Of a DNA stretch of 37,365 nucleotides, positions 25,531 through 33,402 are shown piece after piece. How positions within the stretch are numbered: position 1 is the stretch's first letter; each line of letters starts with the position of its first letter. The stretch lies in the NCBI GenBank assembly GCA_943330705.2, contig CALQIT020000022.1, positions 1 to 37,365 on the forward strand, read 5' to 3'. The stretch is from Streptomyces griseus (GTDB taxonomy: Bacteria; Bdellovibrionota; Bdellovibrionia; Bdellovibrionales; Bdellovibrionaceae). A model generated the notes under the pieces. It ran no database searches, was not told the DNA's origin, and saw only the letters and a list, made by a program, of their open reading frames with translations. Both the position numbers and the translations under genes were made by a program.

Positions 25531-27405
25531 ATGCCTGGCTCTGCAAGAACGAGCGAGCTTTTGCGAGAAATTCTGTTTGCTCGACTGTGGGCTCGCTTTT
25601 TAATTTTATTTACAGCTTTGGTCGGAGCCCTATTTGGCGTCCTGGGGCCCCTATTTCAAAAGGGTTTTATCGACAAGTTAACCCATGTAAAGTCAGAATT
25701 TGAAGGCCATCTTCCTAGCTGGATTGATTTGTCTGACTATAGCCCCCAAGTGTTGCTTGGTCTTTCTTTTTTTGCACTTCTTCTCAGTCTTGGCTTGAAT
25801 GCATTGACTGTTTTCTTGGGTTCCCGTGAATCCATTTTGATGCAAGGGATACTTGCACAAAAACTTTATTCACAAACCTTGAATTTGCGCAGCGACAGCT
25901 TAAAAGGAAAATCTGTCGGCGAGCTAGTCGCCATTTATGCCACCGATATTCCCGGCGCGACAGTTCTATTGGATCAAACTTTGCCCGTCGGAGCCAGCAT
26001 TCTATTTCCGCTAATTTTGGCGCCCTTAACTCTCGTTTTCGTTTTCGAGACTCCAATGTGGCCAACACTTTCTGCAATTGCATTTATTATGTCTTTGAAT
26101 TTGGCCATGGCCTTTCGTCAAAGCAAATTCTTTTTGCAATTTAAACAACTGGCAGCAGATCGGATTGGCCTGGTCAATGAATGGATTCAAAACATTCGCA
26201 CGCTACGAATATTGGGATGGATGAATACCTTTGAAGATAAAATCTATCATTCGCGATTGATTGAAACCAAAAATCGAGTAGCGATGGTAACTAATGGACA
26301 AGTCATGAATTCCATCAGCTCATCGGTGATGTTTTTCTTGAATGTCGCGGCGGTGAGCTCACTAGTCTATATGGCCGATAAACCAATTACTCCGGGTACC
26401 TTGATGGCATTACTTTGGATTGTCGCAGTTTTTTTAACTCGCCCCTTTCGCCAGATGCCGTGGATTTTTATGTTCATTTTCGATGGCCTAACTTCAATCC
26501 GGCGCATCGCCTCTGTCTTGGATCTGAAAAATCACGATCCCCAGCCACGGGACGCTGAATTCCGCAAGCTGGACCCTTTCACGGCAGATTCCCTGACTCT
26601 AAAATTGCAGAATTTGAATTTAAGCATTGGCGCGACTCAGATTTTACTAAATATCTGCTTGGAAATTAAATATGGCGAGCTAATTGCGGTGGTTGGTGAA
26701 GTTGGCTGCGGAAAAAGTTCGTTGCTTCTATCTTTACTGGGCGAAACGGGTGCAAGCTTTGAAAATTATCAGATCGGGGCCATTGATGCCAAAACTTTAA
26801 ATTTGGATCAACTGCGCCAGTTTTTTACATTTGTTCCTCAAGAAGGGTTTATCATGAGCGCCAGCCTGCGCGAAAATGTGGGCTTCGAATATGATCAAAG
26901 TAATGAGCTTGATGGAAAGATCATCGAATCTTTGGATCGGGCACAATTTGATCTCAGGCTGGAGCGACTGGAAAATGGTCTTGATACTGAAATTGGCGAA
27001 CGGGGGGTCAATTTGTCTGGGGGACAGAAACAAAGGATCAGCTTAGCCCGAGTCGACTATTTTCAAGCCCCCATTGTTCTTCTGGATGATTGTCTTAGTG
27101 CTTTAGATTTTGACACTGAAGAAAAATTAATAAGGTTTCTAATTAAAGGGAAATGGAGAGGCAGAACTCGGATTCTGGCAACTCATCGCCTGACTGTTTT
27201 AGATCAAGTGGATCGGGTCATCTTTATGAAAGGCGGAGAAATCCGCGCGACCGGCACCTACGAACAATTGCTGGCGCAAAATAGCGAATTCAAAACTTAT
27301 GCCGCCTCGGTGATACACAAAGAAACCACCGATCCACATGGCACTATTGCGGCAAATCCGATAGTTGATCCGATAGCGGAAGGCCAAGGCTATGGAGAAA
27401 AGTAA
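25531..27405 (+). CDS. ABC half-transporter, ABCC NBD1-like (degenerate site)
   Basis: The 624-residue protein has an ABC type-1 exporter membrane domain (six probable helices, about residues 20-310) fused to a nucleotide-binding domain: Walker A GEVGCGKSS (~389-397), Q-loop FVPQEGFIMSASLRENV, signature NLSGGQKQR (~493) and Walker B IVLLDDCLSALD (~515). The Walker B is followed by Asp where active ATPases have Glu. The Q-loop and signature resemble the first half of eukaryotic ABCC/MRP transporters, and MRP1 also has Asp there. H-loop ATHRLT is present. A weakly hydrolytic site in a heterodimer with the next gene is likely. The two genes overlap by 14 bases. Substrate unknown. Confidence 0.9.
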   Translation: MPGSARTSELLREILFARLWARFLILFTALVGALFGVLGPLFQKGFIDKLTHVKSEFEGHLPSWIDLSDYSPQVLLGLSFFALLLSLGLNALTVFLGSRESILMQGILAQKLYSQTLNLRSDSLKGKSVGELVAIYATDIPGATVLLDQTLPVGASILFPLILAPLTLVFVFETPMWPTLSAIAFIMSLNLAMAFRQSKFFLQFKQLAADRIGLVNEWIQNIRTLRILGWMNTFEDKIYHSRLIETKNRVAMVTNGQVMNSISSSVMFFLNVAAVSSLVYMADKPITPGTLMALLWIVAVFLTRPFRQMPWIFMFIFDGLTSIRRIASVLDLKNHDPQPRDAEFRKLDPFTADSLTLKLQNLNLSIGATQILLNICLEIKYGELIAVVGEVGCGKSSLLLSLLGETGASFENYQIGAIDAKTLNLDQLRQFFTFVPQEGFIMSASLRENVGFEYDQSNELDGKIIESLDRAQFDLRLERLENGLDTEIGERGVNLSGGQKQRISLARVDYFQAPIVLLDDCLSALDFDTEEKLIRFLIKGKWRGRTRILATHRLTVLDQVDRVIFMKGGEIRATGTYEQLLAQNSEFKTYAASVIHKETTDPHGTIAANPIVDPIAEGQGYGEK

Positions 27406-29278
27406 AATCCAAAATCGTCGGCAGCGGGAAGCGGAAGCCAAGTTCTCTGGTGGGTATCAGAAGTCAGTTTTCCAGACACTTTGGCTTGCCTACCGCCCCT
27501 ATCTGGCCAGAATTGGATTTGCATTTTCGCTTGGATTAATGGGTCGAATTCTATTGCTTGGCAGTGCAAATGTTATCGGAATTTGGGTAGATTCATTTTG
27601 CAAACCCACCAGTCAGACGTGCAAGGCTTTACCCACTTTTTTTCAAACTTATCAAACTGGTGATTTTGTTTCGCTGCTGCTGTTGATTGCAGGCGGTGGT
27701 TTTCTTTTGACCTTGACCTACCGAACTATATTTTCACGACTCTCTGCCAAAGCGGTCAGCCAACTCTATGACGAAACGACCTACCGGACCTCACGTTTTC
27801 CAATGTCTTTCTTCGACAGCAATCCGGCAGGCCGAATCATCACCCGCTTTTCTAGTGACTATGGTAATGTGTTTCGCCTTTTTGGTGGACCCTTGGCAGA
27901 ATTTTTGGCGATCATTTTTGACCTTATTGCCATGACGATATTGATCGCTCTGGCCAGCCCCTATTACTTGCCGATGGTTGGCTTGATCGCGATTCTAAAT
28001 TATGGCGTCTACTATTTCAATCGTGCACAACTGCGCGAAGTCCGTCGAAGTATCTCAGCCAGTCGGTCCCCTTCCATTGCCCATTTCGCAGAGACGGCCC
28101 AAGGTGCCAATACGGTCCGGTCGTTCAATAAACAAAAGTCTTTTTTTGAACGCTTCAAACGCTTTGATCTTTTCTACTTAGAGCAAAAACTGCGCTCGGC
28201 AAAAATCCTTGGCCTTTTTTCATTGCAAATGAACTTCTTAACCGCAGTCCTTTTGCTTGCAACGGGAATCATGGCCTGGGTGCTGCTGCAAAAGGAATTG
28301 TTGAGTGCGGGCTCGATTGGGGTTGCTTTTAGTTTTGTCGCACTATCTGGAAATACAGTGCAGATGTTTTTTGAATGGATGAGCCAATTCGAAGAGGCCA
28401 TGACGGGTGTCGAACGCCTTGATAGTTATCTCCGCAAAGAGACCGAGCCAGGCGCACTTCTTCCGGCAAAGGCACAGTTCACAACCCAGCATTTACAGTA
28501 TGCTTCAAGCCAAGAAGAACAGATTTTTCATTCCCCTTTGCTACAACTGGTTAGCGCTGAAGTCGAATTTCAAAATGTGACCCTTCGCTATCGTCACGAT
28601 TTGCCGACGGCTCTTAAGGATGTCAGCTTTAAGGTGCTCGCAGGAGAGCGCTTTGGCATTGTTGGCCGCACCGGCAGCGGGAAATCAAGCCTGATTCAGG
28701 CCCTTTTTCATCTCTACCCGCTTGAACAAGGCAAGATTTCGGTCGCGCAGGTGCGACCGCGGACCGACCCTCAAATAGCGGACGCCGTTGATTTGAACTT
28801 ATTTCGTCGCCTGATTTCTTTTATTTCCCAAGACCCAGTGCTGTTTAAGGGAACCCTTTTGGATAACCTTGATGTCGACCACCATTTAGATTTGCCATCA
28901 ATTTTCGCCGCACTTCAAAGGGTCGGCCTAAGCGATTGGGCCAACCCTGAGGGCATGCTTCGACCTATTGAAGAAAGAGGTCGAAATCTTTCTTTAGGGG
29001 AACGGCAGCTGATTTGTATGGCCCGATGCCTATTGCAAGCATGCCCGGTTGTGATCATGGACGAGGCCACCAGCTCGATCGATCCCCAGTCCGAAGAGCT
29101 TTTGACCAAGGCGACAGAGGAATTTTTTCAAGACCGTACGCAAATTATTATTGCCCACCGCCTTTCAACATTAAAAAAATGCAATCGTGTTCTGTGGCTG
29201 CAAAATGGCGAAATTAAAATGCTAGGTGCCGCTGGCGATGTTTTGCCTGCATTTGAGGCTGCAAACTTAAGCTTGTAA
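27392..29278 (+). CDS. ABC half-transporter, ABCC NBD2-like (catalytic half)
   Basis: The 628-residue partner has an ABC type-1 membrane domain (about residues 30-330) and a nucleotide-binding domain: Walker A VGRTGSGKSSL (~423-433), FISQDPVLFKGTLLDNLD, signature-region NLSLGERQLICMARCLL (~531-547) and Walker B VVIMDEATSSIDP with the catalytic Glu, then H-loop IIAHRLS. The signature LSLGE in place of LSGGQ and the QDPVLFKGTL segment match the second half of ABCC/MRP proteins (LSVGQRQL, QDPVLFSGTL). Together with the upstream gene it forms an asymmetric exporter. The start is inside the previous gene, indicating coupling. Confidence 0.9.
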   Translation: MEKSKIQNRRQREAEAKFSGGYQKSVFQTLWLAYRPYLARIGFAFSLGLMGRILLLGSANVIGIWVDSFCKPTSQTCKALPTFFQTYQTGDFVSLLLLIAGGGFLLTLTYRTIFSRLSAKAVSQLYDETTYRTSRFPMSFFDSNPAGRIITRFSSDYGNVFRLFGGPLAEFLAIIFDLIAMTILIALASPYYLPMVGLIAILNYGVYYFNRAQLREVRRSISASRSPSIAHFAETAQGANTVRSFNKQKSFFERFKRFDLFYLEQKLRSAKILGLFSLQMNFLTAVLLLATGIMAWVLLQKELLSAGSIGVAFSFVALSGNTVQMFFEWMSQFEEAMTGVERLDSYLRKETEPGALLPAKAQFTTQHLQYASSQEEQIFHSPLLQLVSAEVEFQNVTLRYRHDLPTALKDVSFKVLAGERFGIVGRTGSGKSSLIQALFHLYPLEQGKISVAQVRPRTDPQIADAVDLNLFRRLISFISQDPVLFKGTLLDNLDVDHHLDLPSIFAALQRVGLSDWANPEGMLRPIEERGRNLSLGERQLICMARCLLQACPVVIMDEATSSIDPQSEELLTKATEEFFQDRTQIIIAHRLSTLKKCNRVLWLQNGEIKMLGAAGDVLPAFEAANLSL

Positions 29279-29342
29279 TTATAATCTTCGGTGGTAAAAC
29301 GAATTTTCATAATCTTAACACGACTGCCTGTGAGGCTTCGGC

Positions 29343-30719
29343 ATGGCTGATGATTCAAAACTCTCTGACGAGAGTAAAAAACCGATTGAATCTGCCGAAG
29401 GGCCTGGGCTTCTTGATCAAGAAGCCCTCAGTCAACTTTTTGACTCGTGGGGATCTTTATCAACCCACGCTAAGCGGGAAAAATTCGCAAGCCTGCAAAG
29501 AACCGATGCCGAAGAATTTTTTCTTTCACTGAAAGTTGATGATCAAGCGGATTTGATTGCAGAAGCTAGCTCCTTAGAAAAACGTTCTTGGGTGCGAATG
29601 TTGGCACCTGATGATGTTGCCGATTTAATTCAAGAACTTGGTCCTGATCATAAAGATAAAATCCTAAAGCTCTTAGATCCTCAGACCTGTCGCGAGGTTA
29701 CTGCCCTGTTGGCCTATGCCGAAGATAACGCCGGCGGATTGATGAACTCACGCTTTGTTCGCCTCAGACCGGACATGAGTGTTGATGAAGCCATCAGTTA
29801 TTTAAGAATTCAGGCAAAAACACAGGTCGAGATAATCTATTATGCTTATGTCATTGATTCAGACCAAACCCTGATGGGTGTGACTTCATTTCGTGAATTG
29901 TTTTCCTCGGCACCCCACAAAAAAATTCGCGAGATCATGAAAACTGATTTGGTAAAAGTTCCGGTGAATCTTGATCAAGAACATATTGCCAAAATATTTT
30001 CCCAACACGATTTAATGGCATTGCCAGTGGTTGATGAATGGGGACATATCAAAGGAATCGTTACTTTCGATGACATCGCAAGCGTTCTGCAAGAAGAAGC
30101 AACCGAAGATATCCAAAAATTAGGCGCGGTCGAGGCCCTCGATGCACCCTATATGAAAACTCCATTTTTTGAACTTTTGAAAAAACGTGCGACTTGGCTA
30201 ATCTTACTTTTTATAGGCGAAATGTTTACGGCCTCGGCGATGGGATATTTTCAGCATGAAATTCAGCGGGCCGTGGTTTTGGCTTTATTTATTCCATTAA
30301 TCATTAGCTCCGGTGGCAACTCTGGGTCACAGGCCTCGACCTTAATCATTCGAGCTATGGCTCTTGGCGAAGTTCGCCTGCGCGACTGGCTGCGGGTGCT
30401 CATGCGCGAGATTGCCGCCGGCGTTTGCCTAGGCTTGGTTCTTGGTCTGATCGGCCTGTGCCGCATTCTTCTTTGGCCGACGCGGGATCAGCTCTATGGA
30501 GAGCATTACCTGCTGATCGCCTTAACTGTTGGGATTTCTGTCATTGGAGTTGTTTTATGGGGGACCATTGCGGGTTCGATGCTGCCCTTTGTTTTAAAGA
30601 AACTCAGAATTGATCCAGCAACAGCCTCGGCCCCATTCGTTGCGACTTTGGTGGATGTGACTGGATTGATAATCTATTTTACGGTCGCGGCACTGACTCT
30701 ATCTGGAACAATGCTCTAG
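29343..30719 (+). CDS. mgtE: Magnesium channel/transporter MgtE
   Basis: MgtE is a dimeric inner-membrane Mg2+ channel closed by Mg2+ bound to its cytosolic domains. The 458-residue protein has the N-terminal superhelical domain (about 25-140, with DDVADLIQELGPDHKDKIL), a CBS pair (about 145-265, with VDEWGHIKGIVTFDDIASVL) and five probable membrane helices from ~285. The hallmark GGNSGSQASTLIIRAMALGE segment lies at about 325-345. Length is typical. A TGAGG site lies about 7 bases upstream of the ATG. The 64-base gap from the ABC pair is too short for an M-box riboswitch. Confidence 0.96.
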   Translation: MADDSKLSDESKKPIESAEGPGLLDQEALSQLFDSWGSLSTHAKREKFASLQRTDAEEFFLSLKVDDQADLIAEASSLEKRSWVRMLAPDDVADLIQELGPDHKDKILKLLDPQTCREVTALLAYAEDNAGGLMNSRFVRLRPDMSVDEAISYLRIQAKTQVEIIYYAYVIDSDQTLMGVTSFRELFSSAPHKKIREIMKTDLVKVPVNLDQEHIAKIFSQHDLMALPVVDEWGHIKGIVTFDDIASVLQEEATEDIQKLGAVEALDAPYMKTPFFELLKKRATWLILLFIGEMFTASAMGYFQHEIQRAVVLALFIPLIISSGGNSGSQASTLIIRAMALGEVRLRDWLRVLMREIAAGVCLGLVLGLIGLCRILLWPTRDQLYGEHYLLIALTVGISVIGVVLWGTIAGSMLPFVLKKLRIDPATASAPFVATLVDVTGLIIYFTVAALTLSGTML

Positions 30720-30732
30720 ATCCCTAACCCTC

Positions 30733-30766
30733 GGCTGCGGGGGGCTTTCCCGCCCCGCCCCCCCCC
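30733..30766. other. GC-rich hairpin and G/C-run element between convergent genes
   Basis: In the 50-base gap between mgtE (+) and the protease gene (-), GCGGGG (30737-30742) pairs with CCCCGC (30753-30758), followed by a run of nine C (30758-30766). On the minus strand this reads as G9, G4 and G3 tracts separated by single C, which could form a G-quadruplex. It lies just past the protease stop codon and may help end transcription or slow polymerase. It does not alter any reading frame. Confidence 0.6.
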
Positions 30767-30769
30767 GAA

Positions 30770-32629
30770 CTAACTGGCTTTCGCCAAGCCACGTGTCCAT
30801 TTTTGGATTGAGCTAAGAGCATTATCTTTGGCTTCGTCAAACTGAACTCCGTAGGCGTTATTCGCGTCGCTCCAGACCACATGACCTTGAACCTGAACCT
30901 GTTCTTTGCCATCCGGACTTGCGATTTGTAAGGTGACCACTCCACCTTTTTCCAGCATTTCATCGGCCATGAACGAGATTCCACCCATTGAAATTGTTTT
31001 CATGGCTCCGTGCAGTTCACGTCCACCAACCACAACCCGAATATCAGAGTTCATTACGAATCGATCATGTTTACGTTGGCTCTTCTCGCCGCCGCGTTTC
31101 TTGATAGAGTACCAAACAATCATCGGCAACAAACTAAATGCCACAAGCAAGGCCAATCCTGAGGTTTCGCCGCCGCCAGCGCCAGCCCCTCCGCCGGTTA
31201 TTAACACAGATGTAATTGAACCACAGCCTCCTGATTTCATTTGTGACGACGCGACCGTGCGATCCGCCGAACCTTCTGCAACGTAGGCGGGCTGATAACT
31301 TGCAGTGGAGACTTCCGCTTTGGCTTTCAAGATGGCCTCATAAGCATCAACACGGCCACCACTTGTGGTTTTCGTTACAAGACTGGTAATCACCACGCCC
31401 GAATTTACCAATAGATTTTTAACCTGAAATCCTGTCAGCTTAGGTGCTTCGCGAATCATCAATGCAGCCATACCTGAAATATAAGGGGCCGCCATGCTCG
31501 TTCCCGACATGTAACGAAAAGAATTATACGGAGCCGTTAGCGATGGCACCGTGCTTAAGATAGAAACGCCGGGAGCCCCCATGTGCACAGTTGTTTTTCC
31601 GTAATTTGAGAAGCTCGCAAGGGAATCATAGTCTGTGGTTGCCGCAATAGAAATTAGACCAGGAATGGCGTAGTTCGCCGGATACATTGCCGATGCATCG
31701 TTATTTTTGGCAGAATTTCCGGCCGCGGCAACAGACAATACTTTGTGCTCGTAAGCAAAAGTCAGCGCATCAAGCAAGGCCTGACTGTAGCTTCCGCCAC
31801 CCCAAGAGTTATTGATAACCTGGGCGCCGTTGTTAACGGCGTAGTAAATCGCAGCAACCGCATTCGATGTTGAACCAGAGCCATCAGCACCAAGGAATTT
31901 TAAGGCCATAATACGAATTTTTGCGGGCTGAATTGTTGTAGAAAAAATATCTTGCCCGACGCCAAGAATGATTCCGGCCACATGAGTTCCGTGGTCATCG
32001 TCGTCCATCGGGTCCGCAACACGCGCATGAAAATTATACCCGTGAACATCATCCACGTATCCATTGCCGTCATCATCAAGTCCGTTGTTTGCAATTTCCC
32101 CGGGATTGACCCACATCGCACCGGTATCCGTAAATACCTTATGATTATACGCAACTCCAGTGTCGATGATGGCGACAATTGGGGTCTCGGTATAGGTGGC
32201 CAGCGTTTTCATTACAGTCCAGGCTTGGGACGTTTGGGTATTTGAACTCGACTGCGAATAAGTTGAAACCGCGCTGGCAGTTACGGCTTGCACATCACTT
32301 AGACTTAGCAGTTGATTGCCTTTTTCAACTTCTTCTTTTCGCAATATATAGTTCGGTTCTGCATATTCAACGTCAGGATCTTGTTTGAGTTCCTCAATTG
32401 AGGCTTCGACCGATTTACCCTTCAAAGAAAAATGATGCATATTCATCCCAGGATAAGACGACTTCAAATTCATTTTTCCCGATATTTTACCCATAAAATT
32501 ACGAGCCCCCGCTGATGACGAGCGGCCTTTTAATTTCACGATCACCTCTCCAGGAACAAAATCCTGGGCCACGGCAGCTGAACCACTGATGATCAAAATA
32601 AATGTAAAACCCAAAATCCTCAGCTGCAT
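30770..32629 (-). CDS. Subtilisin-like serine protease with membrane helix and cytoplasmic PilZ domain
   Basis: The 619-residue protein has, in order: a signal peptide (1-21, ending AVAQ), a propeptide-like segment (~23-100, PGEVIVKLKG and DPDVEYAEPNYIL), and an S8 catalytic domain with Asp in AIIDTGV (~156), His in DDHGTHVAG (~213), oxyanion Asn in AAAGNSA (~305) and Ser in SGTSMAAP (~378). A Cys/Gly-rich linker (GGCGS, then GGGAGAGGGE) and one membrane helix (~491-509) with a basic stop (KKRG) follow. The end is a PilZ-like domain with RKHDR (~519-523) and SMGG (~547-550). PilZ domains bind c-di-GMP; the Asp usually before SxxG is missing. TTG at 32632 is rejected because AGGGGG fits ATG at 32629. 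Confidence 0.9.
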   Translation of the reverse strand: MQLRILGFTFILIISGSAAVAQDFVPGEVIVKLKGRSSSAGARNFMGKISGKMNLKSSYPGMNMHHFSLKGKSVEASIEELKQDPDVEYAEPNYILRKEEVEKGNQLLSLSDVQAVTASAVSTYSQSSSNTQTSQAWTVMKTLATYTETPIVAIIDTGVAYNHKVFTDTGAMWVNPGEIANNGLDDDGNGYVDDVHGYNFHARVADPMDDDDHGTHVAGIILGVGQDIFSTTIQPAKIRIMALKFLGADGSGSTSNAVAAIYYAVNNGAQVINNSWGGGSYSQALLDALTFAYEHKVLSVAAAGNSAKNNDASAMYPANYAIPGLISIAATTDYDSLASFSNYGKTTVHMGAPGVSILSTVPSLTAPYNSFRYMSGTSMAAPYISGMAALMIREAPKLTGFQVKNLLVNSGVVITSLVTKTTSGGRVDAYEAILKAKAEVSTASYQPAYVAEGSADRTVASSQMKSGGCGSITSVLITGGGAGAGGGETSGLALLVAFSLLPMIVWYSIKKRGGEKSQRKHDRFVMNSDIRVVVGGRELHGAMKTISMGGISFMADEMLEKGGVVTLQIASPDGKEQVQVQGHVVWSDANNAYGVQFDEAKDNALSSIQKWTRGLAKAS

Positions 32630-32740
32630 CAATTGCCCCCTGGACTAACGTCTTTATCGGCAGAAAGTCTGGGAGTTGTAGGGGTAGTTCGACATAATCT
32701 CACAACAACATACCCTTTGTCTCACATAGGGAATATGCTT

Positions 32741-32750
32741 GTCTTAAGAC
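32741..32750. promoter_or_regulatory. 10-bp palindrome in the divergent protease/DUF502 region
   Basis: GTCTTAAGAC is a perfect palindrome near the middle-right of the 146-base gap between the protease gene (-) and the DUF502 gene (+). It is the only clear symmetric site seen there. It could be an operator, but a palindrome this short may be chance. I found no convincing promoter pair in the gap. Confidence 0.25.
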
Positions 32751-32775
32751 GATATTCGCTTTGAAAAGGTTGGGT

Positions 32776-33402
32776 ATGCAAACGTTTAGCAGAATCTTTT
32801 TCCGTGGGCTGGTAACACTTATACCCATCGCCCTGACCATCTATATCGTCTATCAAGCCGTGGTCATTTTAGAAAATATGCTGGGAACATTTCTTCGCTA
32901 CTTCTTGCAGGAAACCTATATCCCGGGCTTGGGTTTAAGCCTTACCTTGATTAGCATTTTTATTTTCGGTTTGATCCTGAACACCTATGTCACCCAACGT
33001 TTGTTAAAACTATTTGAACAGCGCCTAAACCGCATTCCTTTTGTAAAAGCAATCTATTCACCCTTGCGCGATTTAATGAATCTTTTTTCTAGAAAAGACG
33101 AAAAGGATCTTAAAAGCGTCGTCTTGGTTCAGATCGGCGAAGCTCGAATGATCGGACTGGTTACTCGGGATACCTTCAATGACTTATCGCTGGGCCCAAT
33201 AACCGAAGGAAAAGTCGCCGTCTACGTACCATTTTCTTACGCTTTGGGTGGATACACCTTTCTGATGCCAAAATCCTCGATCCAGAAAGTTGACGTGCCG
33301 ATCGAAAAAGCAATGAGTCTTGCCATTACCGGCTGGGTCAAAACTGAACACCAAACGAATGAGGAAGCTTCTCGTGCAACGGACGCAAACCACCCTAGAT
33401 AA
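32776..33402 (+). CDS. DUF502 family membrane protein
   Basis: The 208-residue product has two membrane helices (about 8-31, RGLVTLIPIALTIYIVYQAV, and 50-72, GLSLTLISIFIFGLILNTYV) followed by a soluble domain containing IPFVKAIYSPLRDLMNLF and VAVYVPFSYALGGYTFLMP, the pattern of DUF502 proteins, whose function is not established. I chose ATG at 32776 because AAAAGG precedes it by about 6 bases; a TTG at 32761 would add five residues. The 3' end overlaps the next gene, so the two are probably co-translated. Confidence 0.85.
   Translation: MQTFSRIFFRGLVTLIPIALTIYIVYQAVVILENMLGTFLRYFLQETYIPGLGLSLTLISIFIFGLILNTYVTQRLLKLFEQRLNRIPFVKAIYSPLRDLMNLFSRKDEKDLKSVVLVQIGEARMIGLVTRDTFNDLSLGPITEGKVAVYVPFSYALGGYTFLMPKSSIQKVDVPIEKAMSLAITGWVKTEHQTNEEASRATDANHPR

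Noticed and set aside
29279-29342. Magnesium riboswitch upstream of mgtE
   Set aside because: The 64-base gap is too short for an M-box and shows no matching structure.
30724-30984. 86-residue minus-strand frame ending in a Gly-rich tail
   Set aside because: It lies out of frame within the PilZ-coding region; its Gly-rich end is only the G-run after the protease stop codon. A frameshift fusion is not supported because the protease frame stops before the G-run.
33320-33358. ATG at 33320 as the start of the 460-residue protein
   Set aside because: It would overlap the DUF502 gene by 83 bases, has no ribosome site, and adds residues with no family character.
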